Source: Paraperibacillus esterisolvens (lineage in GTDB: Bacteria > Bacillota > Bacilli > Bacillales > DSM-1321). Taken from it: DNA of 64,000 nucleotides. The notes under the pieces are model-generated. The model was not told where the DNA came from. It searched no databases and was given only the letters and a program-made list of their open reading frames with translations. How positions within the stretch are numbered: the stretch's first letter is position 1; each line of letters starts with the position of its first letter. The stretch spans positions 1,798,001 to 1,862,000 of the forward strand of contig NZ_CP143545.1 in assembly GCF_046237625.1 (NCBI RefSeq), read 5' to 3'. The translations under genes were made by a program, and so were the position numbers. Shown piece by piece: positions 9,658 through 17,933 of the stretch.

Positions 9658-10443
9658 ATGGGCAAAACAATTTTCATTACAGGTGCAGGCACGGGGCTTG
9701 GAAGAGGCGCAGCAATTGGTCTTGCCAAAAAAGGGCATCGTGTGATTGCGGCTACAGAGCTGACTTCTCAAAAAACAGACCTTCTGCGGGAAGCAAAGGA
9801 TCTGGAACTGGCTATTGAAGTGATTAAAATCGATATTACGAACCCTTTGGATCTGGCACAGATTGAGAAGTATGATTTTGACGTATTTGTTGCAAATGCT
9901 GCCATTAATGAGCGAGGGCCGCTCGGTGAGGTACCGATGGACCGGTTTCGGGCACTTTTTGAGGTGAATGTTTTCGGGACCTTGGAAACAGTACAGATAG
10001 CTGCAAGGAAGATGGTTGAAAAGGGAACCGGAAAAATCGTTTTCATGAGTTCAATTTCTGGAATTTTGGCATCTCCGTATGGCGGTCCATATGCTGCAAC
10101 AAAGCACGCGATTGAAGCAATTGCCCATACCCTGCAGTTGGAACTTCAAGGATTCGGAGTCAAAGTTGCCACCATTAACCCTGGTGACTTCAAGACAGGC
10201 TTTAATGATCGCGCTGCAGAAGAGCTATGGAAATGGTACGATGAAGAGAAAAACTTCACGAGGAAAGAGGATATAAAAAAGGCGGAAGAAGGGTTAAAGA
10301 ACCAGTTTGACCCAGAAGATATGATTGCAAAAATGGTAGAAATCATACCAGCTGACCATCATAAATTCCGAACTGCCTATCCTCAGCAAACGGAGAAGGA
10401 TATGAAGCAAGAAGAACAAAAGTGGTGGGAGATGGACATATAG
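9658..10443 (+). CDS. short-chain dehydrogenase/reductase
   Basis: A classical SDR of 261 residues: cofactor motif TGAGTGLG at 8-15, a DI pair near 61, NAA at about 82-84, the catalytic serine in SSISG and the Y145-x3-K149 pair (YAATK). ATG at 9658 is chosen because the earlier ATG at 9643 overlaps the GGAGGA ribosome site. The C-terminal lysine-rich tail (residues 190-261) is longer than average. It is monocistronic between the intron fragment and a strong terminator. Substrate unknown. Confidence 0.85.
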   Translation: MGKTIFITGAGTGLGRGAAIGLAKKGHRVIAATELTSQKTDLLREAKDLELAIEVIKIDITNPLDLAQIEKYDFDVFVANAAINERGPLGEVPMDRFRALFEVNVFGTLETVQIAARKMVEKGTGKIVFMSSISGILASPYGGPYAATKHAIEAIAHTLQLELQGFGVKVATINPGDFKTGFNDRAAEELWKWYDEEKNFTRKEDIKKAEEGLKNQFDPEDMIAKMVEIIPADHHKFRTAYPQQTEKDMKQEEQKWWEMDI

Positions 10444-10488
10444 ACGCTTGTTCCAGTTCTTTTAACCTGTGGTATGGGACTGTTGATA

Positions 10489-10523
10489 AAAAGGGAAAAG
10501 AGAGACGGCTCTTTTCCCTTTTT
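10489..10523. terminator. bidirectional-type terminator after the SDR
   Basis: The 13-bp stem AAAGGGAAAAGAG / CTCTTTTCCCTTT, loop AGACGG, ends in TTTTT. Confidence 0.9.
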
Positions 10524-10941
10524 GTATTTCTTTTAGAGGAAATACATCGTTTGTCTTATGTGGGTTTTACCATTACTTTAATCATCTATTTGAGGTTTTA
10601 AGCATTGCTTATATTTGATAAACTAAATTATTCAAATTGCAGTATATATCAAGCCTTCTCTTAAAGCTTTTCTATCTTAACTTCTTCAAATTAAAATATA
10701 ATATAGTTGCAACACGGTCTGATGTATCTCTTCCGACAGTTGTCTTAATCTTCCTAGCATTGGAAAAGGTATGAGAAATTATAATTAATTATTAACGATT
10801 TTAGTGTCTTCTCATTTCTAGTATCAGGAAAAACGATATAGGTTAGTTAGTTCAGATGGTAGTTCATATTGTCGTACTGTTGGTTCAGAAATAGAAAATT
10901 GGCAGAATAGCAATTTTCACAATCCATTCAGAACTTATAAT
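10524..10941. other. AT-rich gap, no gene seen
   Basis: No credible ORF or RNA gene is seen in these 400 bases on either strand. It leads into the formaldehyde dehydrogenase promoter. Confidence 0.5.
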
Positions 10942-10969
10942 TTGATAAACTATAAATAAACAGTATAAT
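10942..10969 (+). promoter_or_regulatory. sigma-A-type promoter of the formaldehyde dehydrogenase gene
   Basis: TTGATA at 10942-10947 and TATAAT at 10964-10969 are separated by 16 bases. Confidence 0.6.
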
Positions 10970-10979
10970 AAGGACTACA

Positions 10980-10993
10980 TGAGAGCGCTTACA
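10980..10993 (+). promoter_or_regulatory. cre site (CcpA operator)
   Basis: TGAGAGCGCTTACA fits the cre consensus TGWNANCGNTNWCA at every position. It lies about 10 bases after the -10 box, near the expected transcription start, which suggests catabolite repression of the dehydrogenase. Confidence 0.75.
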
Positions 10994-11034
10994 AATGCGG
11001 ATTTACCAATACATTTTGGGAGTGTGATTTTTGT

Positions 11035-12255
11035 ATGGCTGGGAATCTTGCGGTAGTCTATGTGAAACCAGGTGAGGTGGGAGTAAGGGATATAAGTTAT
11101 CCGGATTTGGTTCTGCGGGACGGCCCTGGAGTAAACCCTTTGAACGTGGGTAGGAAGTGTAATCATGGTGTTATTTTAAAAGTCGTTACCACTAACATCT
11201 GTGGAAGCGACCAGCACATGGTAAGGGGGAGGACGACAGCACCAAGCGGCCTGGTACTAGGCCATGAAATCACAGGAGAAGTAATTGAGGTAGGAAGCGA
11301 TGTTGAATTCATTAAGAAGGGAGATTTAGTTTCTGTTCCTTTTAACATTGCTTGCGGACGCTGTAGAAGCTGTAAAGAACGGAATACCCATGTATGTGAA
11401 AATGTGAATCCGGACCGGGCAGGTTCTGCCTATGGATATGTAGATATGGGAGGCTGGGTTGGCGGACAATCAGAATATGTAATGGTCCCATATGCTGATT
11501 TCCAGCTGTTGAAGTTTCCGGATAAAGATCTGGCTATGGAAAAGATCCTGGATTTGACCATGCTGTCTGATATATTCCCGACAGGCTATCATGGTGCGGT
11601 TTCTGCTGGAGTAAAGACAGGCTCTACGGTTTACATAGCCGGTGCCGGCCCTGTTGGATTAGCAGCAGCCCATTCCGCCCAGCTATTAGGGGCATCCAGA
11701 GTGATTGTAGGGGACCTGATAGATGAACGTTTGGCCCAAGCCCGCAGCTTTGGCTGTGAAACCGTCAATTTACGTGAACATGCCAATCTTGGTGAGCAGA
11801 TTGATCAGCTGCTGGGAGCACCTGAAGTGGACTGTGCTGTGGACTGTGTCGGTTTTGAAGCACATGGACATGGTGCAGGATCAGATGAGGAGGCTCCAGC
11901 TGCCGTATTGAACTCTATAATGGATGTCACTAGAGCAGGCGGAAGACTCGGAATTCCCGGACTGTATGTAACGGGAGACCCGGGAGCGGTTGACGATGAT
12001 GCCAAACACGGAACCTTAAAGATCCGTTTGGGGTTAGGCTGGGCAAAGGCTCATACATTTGTTACGGGGCAGACACCTGTCATGAACTATCACAGGGAAC
12101 TGATGAATTCCATTTTGAGCGGCAGGGCGCAGATCGCCAAAGCGGTTAACGCGACATTAATCTCTCTGGATGAAGCACCGAGCGGCTATGCAGAATTTGA
12201 TAACGGGGCATCAAAAAAGTTCGTTATCGATCCTCATGGTCTGGTGAGAAGTTGA
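11035..12255 (+). CDS. fdhA: glutathione-independent formaldehyde dehydrogenase (zinc-dependent ADH family)
   Basis: The 406-residue protein matches the Pseudomonas-type NAD-dependent formaldehyde dehydrogenase. It has the opening MAGNLAVVYVKPGEV, catalytic zinc region NICGSDQHMVRGR and GHEITGEV, the structural zinc cysteines CGRCRSCKERNTHVC, a long insertion with NPDRAGSAYGY, and a Rossmann motif GAGPVGLAAA. It oxidises formaldehyde (or dismutates aldehydes) to formate without glutathione. It is monocistronic, controlled by the upstream promoter and cre box. The ribosome site is GGGAG, rather distant (12 bases). Other aldehydes are possible substrates. Confidence 0.9.
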   Translation: MAGNLAVVYVKPGEVGVRDISYPDLVLRDGPGVNPLNVGRKCNHGVILKVVTTNICGSDQHMVRGRTTAPSGLVLGHEITGEVIEVGSDVEFIKKGDLVSVPFNIACGRCRSCKERNTHVCENVNPDRAGSAYGYVDMGGWVGGQSEYVMVPYADFQLLKFPDKDLAMEKILDLTMLSDIFPTGYHGAVSAGVKTGSTVYIAGAGPVGLAAAHSAQLLGASRVIVGDLIDERLAQARSFGCETVNLREHANLGEQIDQLLGAPEVDCAVDCVGFEAHGHGAGSDEEAPAAVLNSIMDVTRAGGRLGIPGLYVTGDPGAVDDDAKHGTLKIRLGLGWAKAHTFVTGQTPVMNYHRELMNSILSGRAQIAKAVNATLISLDEAPSGYAEFDNGASKKFVIDPHGLVRS

Positions 12256-12366
12256 TAGAATCATAAGGTGTTATTGCACCTTAAGTATTTAAAATTTAAT
12301 AACATAATGCGATTTCCAGTCTACTTCAAGTTTTAATTTATTATTGTATTATGGGTACTAAAATCG

Positions 12367-12409
12367 AAAAATCCTACTTCCTGTCATACTTGGGGAGCAG
12401 GATTTTTTT
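12367..12409. terminator. terminator of the formaldehyde dehydrogenase gene
   Basis: An imperfect stem (AAAAATCCT...AGGATTTTT, with ACTTCC/GGAGC in the upper part) ends in T7. A smaller hairpin AAGGTG/CACCTT lies at 12263-12283. Confidence 0.75.
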
Positions 12410-12446
12410 CCGTTTAATTCACTTCATTTGTAAACCATGCTATTTT

Positions 12447-12784
12447 TTAACAGCCCGGGAAGCAGAGGACATCGAGCAGAAGCTGTTCTCCTCCTACCGG
12501 GAAATGCTCGGCAATGTCCAGCAGCTCATCAATCCAAAGCCATTCAACGATGTTCTAGACATGATGAATGAAGCCCAAAGGATTTTCATCTACGGCATCG
12601 GGAGCTCAGGACTTGCAGCACAGGAGCTAAACTCCATTTAGAAATGATTTTATTTCAACAGGCCTGGACATCAAGCACCTTATATTTGATTGACCGGATC
12701 AGCCTGCATTTCCTTTCGGATAGCAAAAGGAAAAAGCTGTACCTTGAAACCATTAATGCAATAAAGGTGATAGGGGAAGAATGA
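12447..12784 (+). pseudogene. MurR/RpiR-type regulator remnant (internal deletion)
   Basis: The first part (LTAREAEDIEQ to FIYGIGSSGLAAQELN, 12447-12632) is the linker and start of a SIS sugar-phosphate domain, with the typical YGIGSSG loop. After a stop at 12641 a different frame gives TSSTLYLIDRISLHFL and a C-terminal helix ending at 12784, which fits the end of an RpiR protein. The helix-turn-helix N-terminus and roughly 120 residues of the SIS domain are missing. The reading frame opens through the preceding terminator and has no ribosome site. This is a dead gene. Confidence 0.7.
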
Positions 12785-12803
12785 TAAATGGACATTTTAA
12801 AAC

Positions 12804-12846
12804 ACCTCCGAAATGGTACACTTACTATACGTGCTGAATCGGAGGT
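12804..12846 (+). terminator. hairpin with ACCTCCGA / TCGGAGGT arms
   Basis: Eight-base perfect arms 27 bases apart are followed by ATTTTTG. Probably the old terminator of the regulator gene. Confidence 0.55.
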
Positions 12847-12929
12847 ATTTTTGCATGGACAAAAACATTTGAAGAGGAAGCATAGTCCGAGGTAGAATAC
12901 TGTGACAATACATAATAGGAGATGTTTTT

Positions 12930-13265
12930 TTGGAAGAGTTAATGAAAGTTTTTAAAGAAAATAGTTTTACAGTCAAACAAGAGACAAGCAAAGCAGTTGA
13001 ATTTGAACATGTCGATACAGAAGAAGTAGTCTATTTAATGCCCAATAAGGAAATTACGGTGGCGTTGAACCCTGTCACTGTAGAGAACTTTTTCTTGCTG
13101 AAAAATGTAGCGAAGGGGTTAACCCACAGCACAGCGTTGAAGAGGTTTCCTAAAAGAATTAATACGGGGGAAACTCCTATTCCATATGGATATTCTTATA
13201 AATTCCAGTCTGTTGAAGAACTTCCTAGTTTTTTGCGAGAGTTTAACTTGCTTACTGTTAAATGA
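12930..13265 (+). CDS. hypothetical protein, 111 residues
   Basis: A TTG start lies nine bases after AGGAG. The protein is soluble, rich in Glu and Val, with no signal peptide or membrane segment and no motif I can name (MPNKEITVALNP, TPIPYGYSYKFQ). Composition and length look like a real Bacillaceae gene. It stands alone between the regulator remnant and the LacI locus. Confidence 0.6.
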   Translation: MEELMKVFKENSFTVKQETSKAVEFEHVDTEEVVYLMPNKEITVALNPVTVENFFLLKNVAKGLTHSTALKRFPKRINTGETPIPYGYSYKFQSVEELPSFLREFNLLTVK

Positions 13266-13392
13266 CGGAATTAAATAGGCTGTGGGATGCTGTACTCTAG
13301 GCACTGTATCCCTTCCAACTTTATTTTAATAGTCCATGAAGCAATTTAAGTAAGAGGTGAAAATCCGCTATAGCATGCAATTTAACAAAATG

Positions 13393-13426
13393 AAAATCCC
13401 TGCTTCTGGGATGGAGCAGGGCTTTT
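13393..13426. terminator. bidirectional terminator
   Basis: The stem CCCTGCTTC / GGAGCAGGG (one G-T pair), with A- and T-runs on both sides, can serve the gene on the left and the lacI-type gene on the minus strand. Confidence 0.85.
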
Positions 13427-13497
13427 ATAATTAAATACTAAACCGGGATATCAAGCTGAGTGAGCCTCCAAATGGAACAAGTTTAGTTCCAAAATGG

Positions 13498-14496
13498 TTA
13501 GGGCACTCTAACTAAATTAGAGCTGTTTCTTTCAATCAATGTTGGATTCAATTTGATTTGTACAGGTTTAGATGATACTTCATTTTCCATCCGATTTAAC
13601 AGCAGCTCGAAGGTTGTTGTGACCATTTCTTCGATAGGCTGGTGGATGCTTGAGATCCCCATGATTTTTGCAAGGTATGTGTCATCAAATCCAATAATGT
13701 TTATATCCTCTGGTACGGATATTCCTCTATCTTTTGCGGCATTTATGAATTCTAAAGCAATGATATCGTTTGCTGCAAAAGCACATGTAAAATCAATTAC
13801 ATTCCCTGACTGATTTAGATAGTTTTCAATATCACGCCGCATTGCGATATTATTCTTGGATGATTCATCGAGCTGAACATAGTTCTCTTCTTTTAATTTG
13901 ATGCCGTTTTCGTTTAATGCCATTCTATAGCCAAAAAATTTGTCATCCGGTTCAGTTCCAATGAAACCGAATGATTTATGACCCGCATGGATAAACTTTT
14001 CAGCTGCAATTTTTCCTGCTAAAGCGTGGTCGAGGCCAACACTATCCAAATACTTGCGGTTTTGAGTAATGACTACGGAAGGAGTTGACAGCTTGCTCAT
14101 GCGCTCAAGATTATAATCACCAGTGGGCACAATAATGATGCCATCTACCTGACGAGAGATAAAATTTTGAATGCTCTCCCATTCCTGAATAGGATTATGA
14201 TTAGAATTATGCAGCAGAATGTTATAACCATGTTTACGTGCCTGCGACTCTAACTGATCTATTAATTCAATAAAATATGGATTATATGTTTCTGTAACGC
14301 AGACACCTATAATATGTGAATGACTCCTTTTGAGTGTTTGTGCTGCTTTATTTGGGATAAACCCAACCTTTTCAATAACATCAAGAACACGCTTTGCAGA
14401 TTCTTCATTGACTCCTGTATTGCCATTTATTATTCGTGAAACGGTAGACTGCGATACATTGGCTAATTTTGCAATCTCCTTCATTGTCATTTTCAT
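13498..14496 (-). CDS. LacI-family repressor of the fructan/sucrose operon
   Basis: The N-terminus MKEIAKLANVSQSTVSRIING is a standard LacI helix-turn-helix, followed by a periplasmic-binding-like effector domain (IIGVCVTETYNPYF, VDGIIIVP, AANDIIALEF, IIGFDD). Length 332 is normal. It is divergent from the ABC transporter and GH32 genes. A perfect 16-bp palindrome lies just before its start, and a near-identical one lies in the leader of the divergent operon, so it most likely represses both. The effector is probably a fructo-oligosaccharide or its product, by context only. Confidence 0.9.
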   Translation of the reverse strand: MKMTMKEIAKLANVSQSTVSRIINGNTGVNEESAKRVLDVIEKVGFIPNKAAQTLKRSHSHIIGVCVTETYNPYFIELIDQLESQARKHGYNILLHNSNHNPIQEWESIQNFISRQVDGIIIVPTGDYNLERMSKLSTPSVVITQNRKYLDSVGLDHALAGKIAAEKFIHAGHKSFGFIGTEPDDKFFGYRMALNENGIKLKEENYVQLDESSKNNIAMRRDIENYLNQSGNVIDFTCAFAANDIIALEFINAAKDRGISVPEDINIIGFDDTYLAKIMGISSIHQPIEEMVTTTFELLLNRMENEVSSKPVQIKLNPTLIERNSSNLVRVP

Positions 14497-14510
14497 AGTG
14501 TGACTCCTTC

Positions 14511-14526
14511 TAGAATACGTATTCTA
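14511..14526. promoter_or_regulatory. LacI-type operator at the repressor gene
   Basis: TAGAATACGTATTCTA is a perfect 16-bp palindrome 15 bases upstream of the repressor start. Its core GAATACGTATTC matches the second operator. Confidence 0.75.
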
Positions 14527-14590
14527 AAATATGATTTTCTAAGAGATATAAGTTATCTTCCCACTTAATCATATAAATAAATCCTGTTTT

Positions 14591-14604
14591 TGTAAACGCT
14601 TAAA
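14591..14604 (+). promoter_or_regulatory. cre-like site
   Basis: TGTAAACGCTTAAA differs from the cre consensus at one position (A for C at position 13). It lies just upstream of the -35 box of the fructan operon. Confidence 0.5.
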
Positions 14605-14611
14605 ATAAGTA

Positions 14612-14640
14612 TTGACAGAATTTTTGCAACATTGTAACAT
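14612..14640 (+). promoter_or_regulatory. sigma-A promoter of the fructan operon
   Basis: TTGACA at 14612-14617 and TAACAT at 14635-14640 have ideal 17-base spacing. Confidence 0.75.
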
Positions 14641-14652
14641 TTCTTTTAGAAC

Positions 14653-14668
14653 GGTGAATACGTTTTCA
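14653..14668. promoter_or_regulatory. second LacI-type operator
   Basis: GTGAATACGTTTTCAC shares the core GAATACGTWTTC with the repressor-gene operator and lies just after the -10 box, where bound repressor would block initiation. Confidence 0.75.
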
Positions 14669-14703
14669 CGGTTTATTCAAAAAGTGGGGGGCTCTATTAA
14701 AGT

Positions 14704-16083
14704 ATGAGAAAAGTATTCTTGTTTATGACGATGGTTGCTTTAGCTTTATCCCTGATTGGTTGTAAATCAAAAGAAGCCAGCAGTAATGAGAAAATCGTAA
14801 TTTGGACCCAAGCTTCAGCTGATCATCCAGAAGGCAAAATGTTTGCAGATCGTGTGAAGAGTTATAATGCAAAGCATCCAGATGGACCAAAAGTGGAAAT
14901 ACAAAATATTACACGTGCAGGTGCCGGCTCTGGGTACATAGATAAATTGAATGCAGCGATTACGGCAAATAACCTGCCTGATATTTTTACACTTGATGGC
15001 CCTGACATTGCCGCCTATGTTGACTCAGGACTTCTTGGAGAATTAGATGACTACATGAGTGACGGATTTAAAGATGGTTTCACAAAAGCTATTGTTGAAC
15101 AGGGAACAGTGGATGGGAAGTTTTACGGAATGGGATACACCGATTCTGGTGTAGCGGTTATGTATAACGAAGATATGATCAATGCACTTCCTCAAGATGT
15201 AAAAGCATTAATCCCTGCAGCCGATAAAGACTGGACTTGGGATCAATTCTTGACACTGGCAAGGAAAATTGATGAATTTGCAAAGACCTCAGATAATCCT
15301 GCGTTTGCTAACTATGAAACAGCTGTCAGTACATTACTAACGGATGTAGCAAGCGGAGTTTATGAAACAGGAACCTATTATTTCACACCGCTGCTTTGGG
15401 GAAATAACACCAATATTGTTGATGAAGATGGTGTGACCGTCGATGGAGTTTTGAATAGCGATAAATCGGTGGAGGCTTTAACAAAATATGCACAATTGTT
15501 TAAAGACCCGGCTCTGGCTAGTGTTTCTGAATCGGAAAAAGCGTTCCACTCCGGCAAAACCGCTTTATCGGTCAGTGGTTTCTGGTATGTAAATGAACTG
15601 ACAAACAACTTTCCTGACTTGAAGTTCAGAACGGTCCGTTACCCGAAAATGAGTGAAAACTATGATGGTTTATATACTCCATCCGGAAGCTGGGCATTTG
15701 TTCGGAATGGCCAGGAGGAAGATGAAAAACGTGTTAAAAAAGTTGTTGAAGTCATGGAATGGCTGAATAATGATGAAGCGTCAAAAGAGTATTACCATAA
15801 GAATGGATCCATTCCTTCAAAAACCAAATCACTATCCGAAATTGATACGAATACCGATAATAAGTACCACAACGAAGCATGGACTGTCTTAAAGTATCAA
15901 GTGGAAAACACCAATAAAGCCCGTCCTGTATCTCCGGGATATCCATATTTATCTGAAACATTTGCAAAAGATGTACTATTAAAGATTGGGCAAAATAAAG
16001 TAACAGATTCAGCAGCCATCAAAAAAATTACAGATGATGCTGTTAAAAAAATTGATAAGGAATTTGCGAAATATAGAAAGTAA
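14704..16083 (+). CDS. sugar ABC transporter, substrate-binding lipoprotein
   Basis: The signal peptide is MRKVFLFMTMVALALSLIGC with lipobox LIGC, so the mature protein is tethered by its cysteine outside the membrane. The body is a family-1 (carbohydrate) solute-binding fold: ITANNLPDIFTLDGPDIAAY, FYGMGYTDSGVAVMYNED, HSGKTALSVSGFW. Length 459 is normal. It is the first gene of the operon with two permeases and GH32. The ligand is probably a short fructan or sucrose-type sugar, inferred from the hydrolase. No cognate ATPase gene is present; Bacilli usually share MsmX. Confidence 0.9.
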   Translation: MRKVFLFMTMVALALSLIGCKSKEASSNEKIVIWTQASADHPEGKMFADRVKSYNAKHPDGPKVEIQNITRAGAGSGYIDKLNAAITANNLPDIFTLDGPDIAAYVDSGLLGELDDYMSDGFKDGFTKAIVEQGTVDGKFYGMGYTDSGVAVMYNEDMINALPQDVKALIPAADKDWTWDQFLTLARKIDEFAKTSDNPAFANYETAVSTLLTDVASGVYETGTYYFTPLLWGNNTNIVDEDGVTVDGVLNSDKSVEALTKYAQLFKDPALASVSESEKAFHSGKTALSVSGFWYVNELTNNFPDLKFRTVRYPKMSENYDGLYTPSGSWAFVRNGQEEDEKRVKKVVEVMEWLNNDEASKEYYHKNGSIPSKTKSLSEIDTNTDNKYHNEAWTVLKYQVENTNKARPVSPGYPYLSETFAKDVLLKIGQNKVTDSAAIKKITDDAVKKIDKEFAKYRK

Positions 16084-16090
16084 TTGGTGA

Positions 16091-16124
16091 TAAAGAGAGT
16101 GGGGTTTCCTGCCTCACCTCTTTA
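16091..16124 (+). promoter_or_regulatory. intra-operon hairpin after the binding-protein gene
   Basis: An imperfect stem (TAAAGAG...CTCTTTA with inner GTG/CAC) lacks a T-run. This position commonly protects the upstream mRNA and raises binding protein over permease. Confidence 0.55.
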
Positions 16125-16143
16125 TTTATAATAAGGATGTGAA

Positions 16144-17091
16144 ATGATGAAATTAGAAAAAAGAAGCCGGTTTATACAAGTGAGAAATACAACGGAACAT
16201 TATCGGCAGAGCGAACATTATAAGAAGGGTGAAGTAATTTCAGCCTACAGCTTTTTAACTCCCGCCATGATACTTGCTATTTTATTCATCGTACTTCCAA
16301 TCATCTTAGCCTTTACCTATGGATTTACCGATTATTATTTATTAAAGCCTAATGCTAAACAATTCAACGGCTTAGATAACTTTAAACAAATGTTGTCTGA
16401 TGATGTATTGAAACAAAGTTTTCTCAATACCATTAAATTCGTTGTCCTGGTTGTCCCGCTGCAGCTATCTATAGCACTCGGTTTAGCCTTGATTGCAAAC
16501 AAGAAAATTAAAGGCGTCGGTATTTTCCGAACCGCATACTTTTCACCGGCCGTTCTATCCTTGGTCGTCATCTCCATCCTCTGGACGGTAATGCTGAACC
16601 CGACATCAGGACTCATCAACGAAATATTAGCAAATCTGGGAATTGGAAAACAGCCTTTCCTCGCAAGTGCTTCTCAGGCAATGTACAGTATTGTCGTCAT
16701 TTCGGCCTGGTCCGGGTGCGGATATCAGATGATGATTTTTTTAGCCGGTTTAAAGAACATTGATCAACAAATGTACGAAGCAGCAGAGATTGATGGCGCC
16801 AATCCTTTTCAACGGTTTTTTTATATCACACTTCCATCATTAAAACCCATAACGATGTTTTTGGTAATCACTACCACCATTCAGGCCTTTAAACTGATTG
16901 TACAGCCGATGGTAATGACAGGCGGAGGGCCTGATTACTCAACGATGACTATTTTGCAATATATCTATGAATACGGATTCCGGCATAGAAATATTGGATA
17001 TGCGAGTGCCATCACGTTAATGTTTACATTATTCCTTGTAATTCTGTCCATTGGAATCAAGAAGTTATTTAGAGAGGAGAATGTTGCATGA
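16144..17091 (+). CDS. sugar ABC transporter permease (MalF-like)
   Basis: About 315 residues with six predicted membrane segments starting near residue 35 (SFLTPAMILAILFIVLPIIL). The cytoplasmic EAA loop EAAEIDGANPFQRFFYITLP is near residue 216; it contacts the ATPase. The ribosome site AAGGA is six bases from ATG 16144 and nine from ATG 16147, so either start is possible. Its stop overlaps the next permease by four bases. Confidence 0.92.
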   Translation: MMKLEKRSRFIQVRNTTEHYRQSEHYKKGEVISAYSFLTPAMILAILFIVLPIILAFTYGFTDYYLLKPNAKQFNGLDNFKQMLSDDVLKQSFLNTIKFVVLVVPLQLSIALGLALIANKKIKGVGIFRTAYFSPAVLSLVVISILWTVMLNPTSGLINEILANLGIGKQPFLASASQAMYSIVVISAWSGCGYQMMIFLAGLKNIDQQMYEAAEIDGANPFQRFFYITLPSLKPITMFLVITTTIQAFKLIVQPMVMTGGGPDYSTMTILQYIYEYGFRHRNIGYASAITLMFTLFLVILSIGIKKLFREENVA

Positions 17092-17921
17092 AGATGGTAA
17101 AGAAGTGTTTGTTCTATATTTTAGCCATAGTGATTGCTCTTCAATTTATTATTCCTCTGCTGTGGATGGTGCTTTCTTCTTTTAAAATAGATGAGGTTAT
17201 CTACAGGGACATAGGCAGTATTTATGCCATATTCCCCAGATTTTCTGATCTCTCATTGAAGTCCTATACGGAATTATTGAGTTTCTACAATATTTTTCAA
17301 TATCTATTAAACAGTCTCATTTATGCATCTCTTACTGTTGTATTCGGCTTAACGATTAATTCCTTAGCGGGATATGCACTTGCGAGATTTAAATTTCCGT
17401 TTAAAGACGGAATTCTCATTTTTATTATTGCTTTAATGATCGTGCCGGTTGAAGCGACCATTCTTCCATTGTTTTCGGTCGTTAATGAAATGGGTTTGAT
17501 TAATACTGCTCCTGGATATTTACTTCCTTTTTTCGTAAATGTCATGAATATTTTCTTATTCAGGCAGCACTTTTTATCATTTCCCGGCGAACTGATCGAA
17601 TCAGGGAAGATTGACGGGTTAAGTGAAATTGGCTGTTTCTTAAGGATTGTCATTCCATCCAGCCTGAGTATGTATATTACGGTAGGAATCCTGACCTTCC
17701 TTGCCTCCTGGAACGATTTCCTATGGCCGGTCATGGCTTTATCGGATCAGGATCTAATGCCAGTCCAAGTGGCTTTAAATGCTATTTTCAGTGATACCTA
17801 TAACATTTTCACAAGTCATATCATGGCTGCACTAACAATAGTCACGATCCCGATTGTGATATTATATGTTATTTTCCAAAAATACATAGTTGAGGGCTCC
17901 ATTCAAAGTGGAATTAAATAA
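17088..17921 (+). CDS. sugar ABC transporter permease (MalG-like)
   Basis: The 277-residue partner permease begins inside the stop of the previous gene (ATGA). It has about six membrane segments and the EAA loop in the form ESGKIDGLSEIGCFLRIVIP, then the usual FLASWNDFLWPVM. The two permeases should form the channel for the sugar captured by the lipoprotein. Confidence 0.92.
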   Translation: MKMVKKCLFYILAIVIALQFIIPLLWMVLSSFKIDEVIYRDIGSIYAIFPRFSDLSLKSYTELLSFYNIFQYLLNSLIYASLTVVFGLTINSLAGYALARFKFPFKDGILIFIIALMIVPVEATILPLFSVVNEMGLINTAPGYLLPFFVNVMNIFLFRQHFLSFPGELIESGKIDGLSEIGCFLRIVIPSSLSMYITVGILTFLASWNDFLWPVMALSDQDLMPVQVALNAIFSDTYNIFTSHIMAALTIVTIPIVILYVIFQKYIVEGSIQSGIK

Positions 17922-17933
17922 GAGGGGTGCACA

